A DNA stretch of 64,000 nt. Origin: Chrysophaeum taylorii (lineage: Eukaryota; Sar; Pelagophyceae; Pelagomonadales; Pelagomonadaceae). The position numbers and the translations under genes were made by a program. The notes beneath the pieces are model-generated. The model was not told the origin of the DNA. It did no database searches and saw only the letters and a program-made list of their open reading frames with translations. Shown here piece after piece: positions 47,928 through 56,868 of the stretch. Numbering within the stretch: the stretch's first letter is position 1; the number at the start of each line of letters is the position of its first letter. The DNA lies in contig JAQMWT010000436.1 in NCBI GenBank assembly GCA_029834535.1, positions 1-64,000 of the forward strand. The letters are read 5' to 3'.

Positions 47928-50693
47928 TCAACTCAATGGTTGCGTATTTTGCTGAACAAATTTGTTCTGTTTCCGAAGATTGAGAACCAAAGGGCGAATC
48001 CACGGCCGATCTGGTAAAACTCGTTGGAGTAGGTAGTTGTAGTATGCCAGTAGATCCCTGTTTTCATGGTATCGCTTGAGGGGAAATGCAAGGGAGCGAA
48101 GTTCCAGCCGCTTGTCGCGCGCGATGTTGTAAGTGATACAAGGGAGAGCGGGTAAATTCGCTGCGACATAGTGTATGGGTATACGTACATCTTTGTCTAT
48201 GCGGCTCGTGACAACGCTGAGCTTTTGCTCAGCTCGATCGTCGAACTCGGTGGTAAGATTGGTCTGGTTCCATACGAGCATGCTCAGGATAGCGAGATGT
48301 CGGTCATGCACTGGTTGAAGACATAAAGCGAAGTCGATCTTAACGTAACCAATTTGTGGATGATCTGGTAGGGGAATAACGATGTTGCGTGTTAACATCA
48401 TGTGTGATGCCCGTTGTTGTCCTGTTGCCGTCTGAATAACAATCGGGGCGTACGTAGAGTCCAATGGTATTATATGATTGGGTATAGCGAAATCGTAGGT
48501 GGACATCAATGAGATGGTAGCACAAGAGTCAAAATATAGGAAAGAGCAATGTGGAGGGACACTGTTTACCTTCATGTAGTTGGTGAGGAAGGCGTTTTCC
48601 GAATGTGGGCAAGTAGTGGAGAGACTAGCGGTGAAGAAATTCTTCAGCAATAACAGATTCGTTGGAATAATGATCGGTTGAACAGGTGGTGATGGCTCGT
48701 CAGCCTCATCAGCCATGCCGTGCTTTTCGTCAAATGACGATAGGGAGGTGTGGTCGGCATCCCTTTTGGGTTCGGCTTGTGGTGGTAGGTTGAGGGCAGA
48801 TTGGACCTGTGAAGATAGCGAGGACAATAATGCTGGTGGTAAAGCCGAAATGGCGGAAGCGGTAAAGAGGTTAGACACAGTATTGGAAGGATTACCCTGT
48901 GTGTTTGTAGTAGGAGGAGTTGTTGTTGGGGTGGGAGCAGTAACGACAGTATGGTGTTGTGGCTCCACGTAGTTTAACGACTTTTCGGTCGAGGGTAGAT
49001 GAACGTCTACATCATAAATGATGTCTTCTGCAAACATGAGCTGTTCGTTTAGACGAAGTAAACTACTGTTGTCCTCAGTAGATGTTGTTGACAGGATATC
49101 GGCTGATTGTAGCAAGGTCTCAAATAACTTGTTGATATTCTGTTGTAGCTGAGCCGTGGTATCATTATCTGTCACATGCTTCGTGAGTTCGCTACACTGC
49201 TCTCGCAGGCTATTTAAGGTGTGGTTAGTTCGATCTAATAGTTTCATGTTAGACCGAGAGGACCTGTCAAATGTGCGGGGGTAAATTGGACGGTCATGGG
49301 ACTGTCCGGCAGTTTTCTTGGTGACGTAAGAATCACCAGGACGATAATACGATAAATCGCTGCGGGAGAAAGGCTGGCGAGCATCATTAGAGTTACGCAA
49401 GCGTCTAGCGGAAGATGTACCTGGTTGGGACGAAGTGATGAAGGCGAGTGTGTTAGCAGTTTGAGTCAGACTTTTGTCCGATGAGTCCAAAATATGTGTA
49501 AGGAGTAACTTTGGCTTTGGTTGAGATGATAATCCTTCGACATAGGGTTGCCAAGAAACAGGGCGTTTTAAGCGTCTTTTGTTCGACCCGTTTGATACGA
49601 CATTGTAAAGGTCTAATGCGTATTCTAAAATGTAGCTTGGGTTGGTAGGGTGACACAATCGTTCAGCTTCTGGTACAGGTCGAGATGAAGATCGGGTTTC
49701 GTACATATAACACCAATCTACCCAACCACGATCATAACGGTTGTTGCTGGTATTATCGGCATAGTGCCGATGTATCTCTTCATAGATTTTTCTGCAAAGA
49801 GTGCCAAAGTCGAATTGAAGGTCAGTCTCTTCCTGGTTAAGTTGGTAAGAGATTTGCCTAAATGCTAGGACAGCTTCGATAAATACATGGACATACCAGT
49901 TAGGATTATAAACAACAGAGTTAAATTGCTGTTTCAAATAAGACACATCAGTAGTCGTAACAGACTCGTAGTGACTCAAGGCGATGAGCATAATGGCTCG
50001 AGCCTTGTTGGGTAAATAGCTTTTGTTGTACATTTCGTTGATGGCGGGCCAGGCCGCAAGTGCCGGTTTTCCAACACTTTCAAGGTTGAAGTAAGTATGT
50101 AAAAAGGTAGCGTGCGTGTTCTGGTAAGTGTGCCAGTCAGCTGCAGTTAATGAAAGCATGGTAACCGGGGCACGAACACGAGTGTCGAAAGCTAGTGCCT
50201 TCGGGTGCGCGCGATTTAAGATTCGTTCCTCTTCTAAGAAACGAGCGGTAATTTCAGGACGTAATGCCTTGACTTCATAGTCGTAACAGACGGTAGTTAG
50301 CTGAGCTACTTCTGCATCAGGTAAGTGGGGAAAAGCTTCGTTGGTGAAATGCCATTCCTGATACTCAGGGGGTAACTCATCGACAGTTAAACGGAGATCA
50401 GCAGCCCTATCGGTCTTCCATTCCAGGAAAACGCGATCGAGAATTTGATTCCGGAGGATTTCGTAGTCCTTGCATGACCGAGTATATGCTTCATACGAGT
50501 CGTACTCGAGGAAAGCATCGGCATGACTGGACCGTAGTAATTGCTTGATATGCTTGATTTGCAAGGATACCTTGCGGTTCTGAAGCTGGAAGCGGTTGCC
50601 CTCATTGAGGAACTCAACTACAGGAGCTTCGAGCTTCAATATATCCGCACCTGTGATCGCCTTAGGTGCGGCTCGTGCTGCGTGTTCTGCCAT
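47928..50693 (-). CDS. Gag- and aspartic-protease-like protein of the LTR element
   Basis: A long open frame of about 920 codons from the ATG at 50693. The first about 450 residues are helical and capsid-like, with no match I can name. A serine/proline/threonine-rich linker follows. Near residues 740-850 a segment with FLYFDSCATISLM and a later strand-rich stretch (IVIPLPDHPQIGYVKIDFALCLQPVHDRHLAILSMLVW) resembles a retroviral-type aspartic protease, with the D-S-x-A-T pattern of the catalytic loop. Gag followed by protease is the normal order in Copia elements. The methyltransferase-like frame begins about 60 bp further along the same strand. Confidence 0.55.
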   Translation of the reverse strand: MAEHAARAAPKAITGADILKLEAPVVEFLNEGNRFQLQNRKVSLQIKHIKQLLRSSHADAFLEYDSYEAYTRSCKDYEILRNQILDRVFLEWKTDRAADLRLTVDELPPEYQEWHFTNEAFPHLPDAEVAQLTTVCYDYEVKALRPEITARFLEEERILNRAHPKALAFDTRVRAPVTMLSLTAADWHTYQNTHATFLHTYFNLESVGKPALAAWPAINEMYNKSYLPNKARAIMLIALSHYESVTTTDVSYLKQQFNSVVYNPNWYVHVFIEAVLAFRQISYQLNQEETDLQFDFGTLCRKIYEEIHRHYADNTSNNRYDRGWVDWCYMYETRSSSRPVPEAERLCHPTNPSYILEYALDLYNVVSNGSNKRRLKRPVSWQPYVEGLSSQPKPKLLLTHILDSSDKSLTQTANTLAFITSSQPGTSSARRLRNSNDARQPFSRSDLSYYRPGDSYVTKKTAGQSHDRPIYPRTFDRSSRSNMKLLDRTNHTLNSLREQCSELTKHVTDNDTTAQLQQNINKLFETLLQSADILSTTSTEDNSSLLRLNEQLMFAEDIIYDVDVHLPSTEKSLNYVEPQHHTVVTAPTPTTTPPTTNTQGNPSNTVSNLFTASAISALPPALLSSLSSQVQSALNLPPQAEPKRDADHTSLSSFDEKHGMADEADEPSPPVQPIIIPTNLLLLKNFFTASLSTTCPHSENAFLTNYMKVNSVPPHCSFLYFDSCATISLMSTYDFAIPNHIIPLDSTYAPIVIQTATGQQRASHMMLTRNIVIPLPDHPQIGYVKIDFALCLQPVHDRHLAILSMLVWNQTNLTTEFDDRAEQKLSVVTSRIDKDVRIPIHYVAANLPALPCITYNIARDKRLELRSLAFPLKRYHENRDLLAYYNYLLQRVLPDRPWIRPLVLNLRKQNKFVQQNTQPLS

Positions 50694-50859
50694 AGCAGTT
50701 GACGGGGAACCTGTGGGTTCAGTCACGCAGTTGACACTGTCTAGACATTCTAAGGGGGTCTGTCTATCGGTGTCTATGTACACTCATCGATTTTTCGATG
50801 GAAAATGTGTCTATATGACGACTGTGCAAGCTGTGAGTCCAGAGTAGTGTCGCTAAGCG

Positions 50860-51531
50860 TAGTCACTCAGGCAGCTGGTTAGTCTTGGTGCTCTCAAGGA
50901 GCTTGTTAGGTGCATTGCCATGGAATGTACGAGTGGACGTACCCAAAATATTCCATAACATGTGTGCAAGAGTACAGGTTAGCCAATTACACTAACATCA
51001 ACATTGACATGACAACACGATGCTATGAACAGGTGCACACAAGGTTACACGATCACGTGTGCTAAAAAAATATTATATACAGCCCAATGGTAATGGCGAT
51101 GTATTGACAAGCGTGTCACATGTCGAGGCTAGGTCGGCGCGGTAACGACCCAATACCCATAGGCTACGTGCATGTTTTTGACACATGGTTTCTCAGGGAC
51201 CCGCCTGGGCCCATAACCTGCAGAGCATTTAGCAAGCAGTGGTAAGTCACCTGGGAAACCATCCCGTCTCATCGTGAACGTCTGGCAGGTTATTTCGGGG
51301 AATGAAAGGTTATGTTCCCTATATCCTCAGAACACGACAGGCGGCATCTAGAACTACACGAGAAAGGTTAAGTGTATAGTGCCACATACCTCGGGACGCG
51401 CTAGACCATGATGATGAGCGTAGGCACAAATCAGAGGACTATTAGATTGTGTAGAAAGGAAGAAGAAGGGTAAGGAAGAGATCACGTTCTCAACGGACGG
51501 ATAAGGGTAAGAGGCAGCAGATTTCTCTGCA
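50860..51531 (-). repeat. 5' LTR of the methyltransferase-bearing element
   Basis: Read on the minus strand it begins TGCAGAGAAATCTGCTGCC and is homologous to 55361-55667 for about 310 bp. A TATA-like TATATAATATTTTTTT lies at about 51079-51062 and could be its promoter. The inner boundary near 50860 is uncertain. Confidence 0.6.
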
Positions 51532-51937
51532 GATCTATTGTACATATTTGTTGTGTGACGGTGCGTGTCCACCAGTTAAGTTGGTTCGTGACTGAGTTGG
51601 GTCGGTCACTGGTCACGTGCACTCGCATAACTAATAAAACTAAATTTTTTCTACACAAGCCGCGGAAACTTGTGCGGGTTTTTCCTTGCATTCCCAACAC
51701 AAGACGGACTGCTAGAGAATTAATCCATTCTTTAGTCTCAAATCATCATGTTTAAATAGCATGTTGCTTTGTTTGGTCTTGTAAATAAGCCCACGCTTAA
51801 AAAAGCGTACTGTACATATGACCCGCACTCAAGAAGCCCTTCATTCTTATGTGTCAAATCTGTTTATCAATCCTGTTACGAATGGAATGAGGCGTTAGAC
51901 TAGCGATAAGAGAAAGACGTACGGATACTGGATACGT
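51532..51937. other. AT-rich spacer between opposed LTR elements
   Basis: No gene is seen. A hairpin-like CGCTTAAAAAAGCG lies near 51794-51807. The DNA is AT-rich like the elements on either side and may be remains of either. Confidence 0.4.
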
Positions 51938-52078
51938 GGTGCAGGGGTAAGTGTCATAGCTTCCTCACACAGGTGCTGGAAAAGAAAGAGAAGGAAAAAG
52001 GGGTAAGTGAGGTCCTCACACAGGTGCTGGAAAAAGAAAGAAAAAGGAAAAAAAAAGGGGTAAGTGAGACGCTCACAG
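51938..52078 (-). repeat. Inverted terminal fragment of Copia family A
   Basis: GGTGCAGGGGTAAGTGTCAT and the following GCTTCCTCACACAGGTGCTGG units are the reverse complement of the family A terminal block and its upstream pyrimidine tract (1030-1190). The fragment sits directly at the truncated 5' end of the Copia copy at 52 kb. Confidence 0.65.
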
Positions 52079-53503
52079 AGGAATCACCATCCCTTTGGAA
52101 CAAAGAGATAGACGGCTTCTTCCGTAGCCTTGGTTACAAACGCCTGCATTCGGACTCTTGCCTATATGCTCGAGTATCCGCACATGCTAAGTTCGTCGTA
52201 TGCAGTCTGTCTGTAGACGACATTGTTATTGTGTCCAATGACGACCCTCTTCGTACTGAATTACAGGATGCCCTCCACAAACGGTATGCTGTAGAGCAGT
52301 TTGAACCTGTCCATACCCTCCTAGGCATGCGTGTGTGTCGCACATCTGACGGCTCCATTTCACTGGATGTGCAAGCCAAGCTGGATGAACTCTTCGCTGA
52401 TCACCCAGTCTTGCAGCAACTGACCCCGCTTAAATATCCTATGTCATCGTCCTTCAAGTATAAAGATGGCACTCCCAGCACTGAAACAGAGTTGTACATC
52501 AACTCGCACTTTGCCACCCTCCTCGGCAAGCTAGTGTTCATGCAAGTTGCCTGCAGACCTGACTTCTCGCAAGCCTTGGGCAGATGTTCGCGTGGTATGC
52601 ATGCACCCACACATGTTCACGTCCAAATGCTAGAGCATTTACTTCGTTACCTCAAGAAGCCGGAAAACCGCTCACTTCGCCTCTGGTTTCACCCTAAAGG
52701 TAATGCCATTGAAGCTCACCTTCGCACTGTCTCCGCTAATCGAATTGATCTATCCACTGTGGTCGACTACCAACCACAGGATGTATCTACTGGACAGTTT
52801 GACCCCTTAGTTGCCATGGTTGACGCTGACAATGCCCCTTCCTTAGCACAGGAAGATAGGAAATCTACCACCGGGTTTGTCTTCTATCTTTTCAACTGCC
52901 TTATTGGTTGGAAAAGCAAACTTCAACCGATTGTCTCCTGCTCAACTCACGAAGCTGAGTTGATTGCCCTCAGTATTTGTGCTGATGAAGCTGTTTGGCT
53001 ACGCAAGCTGCTGTTGGAACTCTCCTTTGTTGTCAACCCCACCTTCTACGTCAATAATGCTAATGGTGAGAACACCGCTGACCCTGTTGACTTTGATGAC
53101 AATGACAACCCAATTGCTGAAGATATGCGCTTCATCAGAAGCCTACCTCTTTTGTCTGACAATGCTGCCGCTGTTCACACCTCTAATAACCCAGATGGGT
53201 CCTCTCGATCCAAGGCACTGTCGACTAGATGGTTTAAGATTCGTGAGTACATATCGCTTCAGAAAATACGAGTCCATCATGTTCCCGGCAAGCTGAACGT
53301 GGCGGATGGCTTTACAAAACCACTTGCGGCTGAGTTCTCCACTTTTCGTTCTCTACTCGGTATGCATCATGCCTCTCACGACAATCCTTTACAGGATTGA
53401 AGATACCTAACTCTAGTGACCGCAACGTCGTTAAACTATCCCTGGCCTTACCTTCTCTTGCCACAATTTTTTTTGTACACGGGCAAGTGTTGTTCATGTC
53501 TTC

Positions 53504-54334
53504 TTGACACTCCCGTGGCCGTGGCATCTCTCCCAAGTTGTTTCAAAAGTGACAACCCATAACTACTGTCACTCCTACTACCTCCCAGGCTGCTACTGTC
53601 TCACCGACACCAGCGATGGCCTCAACATGGATTTTACCCTGATTGAACGAGGATTCTCTCTTTTTGAGAGCTTCCGTACTCCTGCTACGCCCTTTCTCTC
53701 TTCTGTTATGCGAGCGGAAATCTCTACGGCACTCAACCCGATATATGAATCTGCTGACTCTTTACTGTTTGTGGAACTTACGAGCTTCATATTTATGCGC
53801 CTACCCATTACTACATTTTGGGAAGCTGCTCCTGCTATTACTTCTATTGGCTGCTACAGAGGCCCCAAATGTGAACGTTTCATCCTGTCACCCTATTGTA
53901 CGCAGTGTCTCAACGACTTAGGACAGCCTACATTTCTTGCTTCTACCACATATAATTCGAAGTCACAAGCACCTAGTGAACTCCCCACTGAAGTGCTGAG
54001 TCACCTTAACACAGATGACCACAAGATGAATGGTCATATTCCCATCTCAACTATCACTACTAACATTTGTTGTGCTTGTCACAACACCGATCAGGCGCCC
54101 ATACAATCTAACGTATGTGCACGTAATGCTACTTCCTTCCAACCATCGTGCAGCGGGTGCTCAGCTGGTCATATACGCGCAACCATCATACGCACGTATC
54201 ATTTGCCAAAGGAGCTACATATGCTCTTGACCAGAAATCTAACGCAACAGTCGTCACTTGCTCACTTAGTCTTATCAGTAACCGATGCAGCCACAGACTC
54301 CACTTATTACTCAGATGCACCTGGAGCATCTTAA
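53504..54334 (+). other. Accessory zinc-ribbon-like frame of Copia element C
   Basis: It contains CTQCLN and CCACHN pairs matching CTKCLN and CVICN of the frame at 41020-41937. A third Cys-rich stretch (CSGCSAGH) is present. It lies about 100 bp after the RNase H end, where some Copia and Gypsy lineages carry extra genes. Its role is unknown. Confidence 0.45.
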
Positions 54335-55360
54335 CCTTCTTGTAACGCTCGAGCAAACACAAGCTCGTAAAACTCAGGCTATATGTTCAAGCCACCAAAT
54401 ACCACCATGTGATTCATACTGTTATCTGATCGCGTGTACAACATCTTAACAACTACGCATCATCCTCTGATGATACAGAACCGCTATTACTCCGGGATGT
54501 AATGTTCGGCCACACTTATGTTCAGGCAGAACATTAAGGCTTCCTGCACCCCTTTCTTTTTTTTAACGTTGACCGAAACGTCGTTAAACTACTCACACTC
54601 CACGCTAGACGCTACTCTGGAGATATCTTCGCCACCGTTACCTACGCCTTCTGCTTCGCTTGTTGATTCCGACTTCTTGTGCCAACAAGTCGACCAACTC
54701 CAGGAAACACCTCCCTGGAGAACCGGCTCTTCCCTCCTACAGCCAACACCCACGTGTTACTTATACACTGTACAAGATCACAGAGCTGTTGTCTCGCTTA
54801 ATACTCACCGCTCATTATCAACATGCTACCAACTACTCCTCCCCGGACGATCACCTCCTTCATCTACGTGACAAGTTGCTCTCATGCTTCAGAGCATTCC
54901 GTCCGCTCTCATGTGAATCTGAAGACTCTTCTATCTTCGTTCTTCGTTCGCCAAGTCCAACCTTTTTTTGGGGAACCAACTGGACACCTTTCAACTAGAT
55001 TCTCTATCGCCATCCATACTGAATGCTCTACTTGCACTCACCCTTCTCTTGGCACCACATCGTTCAGCTATTGGTGTTCACCACCTTACAGCAGAAGCTG
55101 ACGATGATTAATAATCCTAACTCACTGTCTGTTGTATCTGCGTTTCTTAATGTTCTGTTCAAAAGGGTCAAATCGACTCTCAGCTCCACCAAGTCCAAGT
55201 CCAAGTCCTAAGACCCTTCTACACTCTTGATGCTTCGTATGTGACCTCTGTGACCATCAAGACTGTATTCCTTCCTTTTTTTTTTCTTTTTCTCTTCATC
55301 ATCATCTTTCTCAAGAGATGCTCTACAGTCGCACCTTGCGCTTAAGACATCTCGAGGGGG

Positions 55361-55980
55361 TGCAGAGAAATCTGCTGCCTCTTACCCTTATCCGTCCGTT
55401 GAGAACGTGATCTCTTCCTTACCCTTCTTCTTCCTTTCTACACAATCTAATAGTCCTCTGATTTGTGCCTACGCTCATCATCATGGTCTAGCGCGTCCCG
55501 AGGTATGTAGCGCTATACACTTAACCTTTCTCGTGTAGTTCTAGATGCCGCCTGTCGTGTTCTGAGGATCATAACATTTCATTCCCCGAAATAACCTGCC
55601 AGACGTTCACGATGAGACGGGATGGTTTCCCAGGTGACTTACCACTGCTTGCTAAATGCTCTGCAAGATCACCGCCAAACACATTGTCGCGTTGTACTCG
55701 TGATCAGGCGCAAATTGATCACTCCATTTATACGCACAACACAGTTGGGCTGACACACCTACGCATCTGGGCCCATAACCTGGAGAGATTTGACCCTCTC
55801 CGGGTACATGGTAGAGACTGCGTGCAGTCTTAGGCGTGTAAGGACCATTCCGCTTGTCACATGCTACTACACAAGGTAGGGATTTAGGCCCTAACTCCTT
55901 AAGGACATTAGGTCCCATAGAAGCGTTTACACTGACAACGAGGAACGAAGCCTCTGTTAATTAAACAGAAAACTCCATAC
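55361..55980 (+). repeat. 3' LTR of Copia element C
   Basis: It begins TGCAGAGAAATCTGCTGCC right after a polypurine tract. The first about 310 bp match the inverted LTR at 51531-51222, after which the two diverge at GCTCTGCA. The outer end is not certain; element-like sequence continues to about 55980. Confidence 0.65.
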
Positions 55981-56025
55981 CTGACGATACGCACCTGGAG
56001 GCCTACTCCATGTTGGAAGAGAACT

Positions 56026-56340
56026 TCAGACTCATAGCTTGATGGTCATGAAATATATATTAGCGGAAGGGTAAGGAAGGAGGGAGGGAAAGCCGGGGCC
56101 CGTCCTCTCTTCGCCTGCCCCACGCCTCGGCGATGACCCCGACTAGGTCCCGCGTACTTATCTCCGCCCGTCAGGCACATCCCTCCTACCCCACAAACCC
56201 ACCCACATCCTTCATGCTCCCCACACACACCCCCCCCTCTTAGCAGTCGACATTTAAAGAGAGAAAACCCTCAAGTGGAAAAGGTGTGAAAGGAGTAAGG
56301 AATGCGCAGGGACGTACACATTATGGTGTAGCGCTCTGGA
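56026..56340 (+). repeat. Repeat R, copy 2, containing a LINE insertion
   Basis: The same block as 39510-39677, from CTTCAGACTCATAGCTTG to TGTAGCGCTCTGGA, but split at 56093/56260 by a LINE 3' fragment. Outside the block the flanks are unrelated to those of copy 1. Confidence 0.65.
56094..56259 (+). mobile_element. 5'-truncated LINE 3' end in repeat R
   Basis: It runs from GGGGCCCGTCCTCTCTTCGC (ORF end) to CGACATTTAAAG, 166 bp. Comparison with the empty copy at 39.5 kb shows insertion between AAAGCCG and AGAGAAAACC with loss of about eight target bases. Here the target is not a GACA tract. Confidence 0.8.
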
Positions 56341-56868
56341 GCGGCGCCATCCACCAGATGCACACCAGCATGGTCGAATTGCGAGCGGTCGCGGTGGTTC
56401 GCGCGAGTACCAGTATCATGAAACAGGAAATAGGAGAAGCACTCCAGAGTTGGCGCGGGCGAGAGAACGCATGACGTCTGTCAGACACATTAAATACATG
56501 CACCGACTGACGCCTTATTAGCCTAGTCGCTCGTCGAAAATAGCTACTCTTTCCTCACCTTATCTTGCCTTACCTCCTCCGATTGCAACCACTGAACGCC
56601 CTACGTGCTCACGTTCGCACCCCCCCTCTCTTAGCAGCCGACCTTGAAACACCCACGAGACGTAGGCGCACTTATATTTTTGTCACCGTTTAATAATACA
56701 TAACGTACCCATCACGGAACAGTCCGAATGAAGATGGCAAGCCAGATAGTGTAGGCGCCTGTTCCTCACCTGTCGACTGCGAGTACAGTCAATTAAAGAG
56801 AAACGACCGTGCTTTGAGCAGCGGGCCGCAAAAGGCGACAAAATATCCTAAGCCGGAAAAAGTTCGTG
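56341..56868. other. Intergenic region, no gene called
   Basis: A short plus frame ending at 56474 (SIMKQEIGEALQSWRGRENA) recalls one SFI1-type helix and might be a scrap of the neighbouring gene family. Otherwise there is only non-coding DNA, with the 3' UTR of the minus-strand giant gene near 56700-56868 (AATTAAAG and similar). Confidence 0.4.

Larger units (their letters stand above)
40200..51531 (-). mobile_element. LTR-type retroelement carrying a cytosine-C5 DNA methyltransferase-like gene
   Basis: A large minus-strand element. Its LTR starts with TG at 51531 and shares about 310 bp with the LTR of the opposite element at 55361. Inside, in order, are a long Gag/protease-like frame (50693-47928), a methyltransferase-like frame (47870 down to the Helitron array) and accessory frames (41937-41020 and 40701-40228). 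I see no reverse transcriptase or integrase in this copy, so it is likely a defective or non-autonomous member. Its partner at 52-56 kb shows Copia-type RT and RNase H. The copy is broken: one large Helitron insertion, a missing 3' LTR and only a few other breaks. Long open frames suggest it is much younger than fossils A and B. Its base composition is markedly AT-richer than the host genes. Confidence 0.75.
52079..55980 (+). mobile_element. Copia-type LTR retrotransposon C, 5'-truncated
   Basis: The element begins inside the reverse transcriptase (NKEIDGFFRSLGYKRLHSDSCLY, LSVDDIVIVSND) and continues through a Copia RNase H (VSCSTHEAELIALSICADEAVWLRK, LSDNAAAVHTS, YISLQKIRVHHVPGKLNVADGFTKPL) in an open frame to 53400. 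An accessory zinc-ribbon-like frame follows at 53504-54334, then decayed frames to about 55200, a polypurine tract (GAGGGGG, 55354-55360) and a 3' LTR from 55361. The LTR and accessory gene match the methyltransferase-bearing element on the other strand, so both are one family. The copy lacks its 5' half and has several breaks downstream of RNase H; it looks moderately young. Confidence 0.8.
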
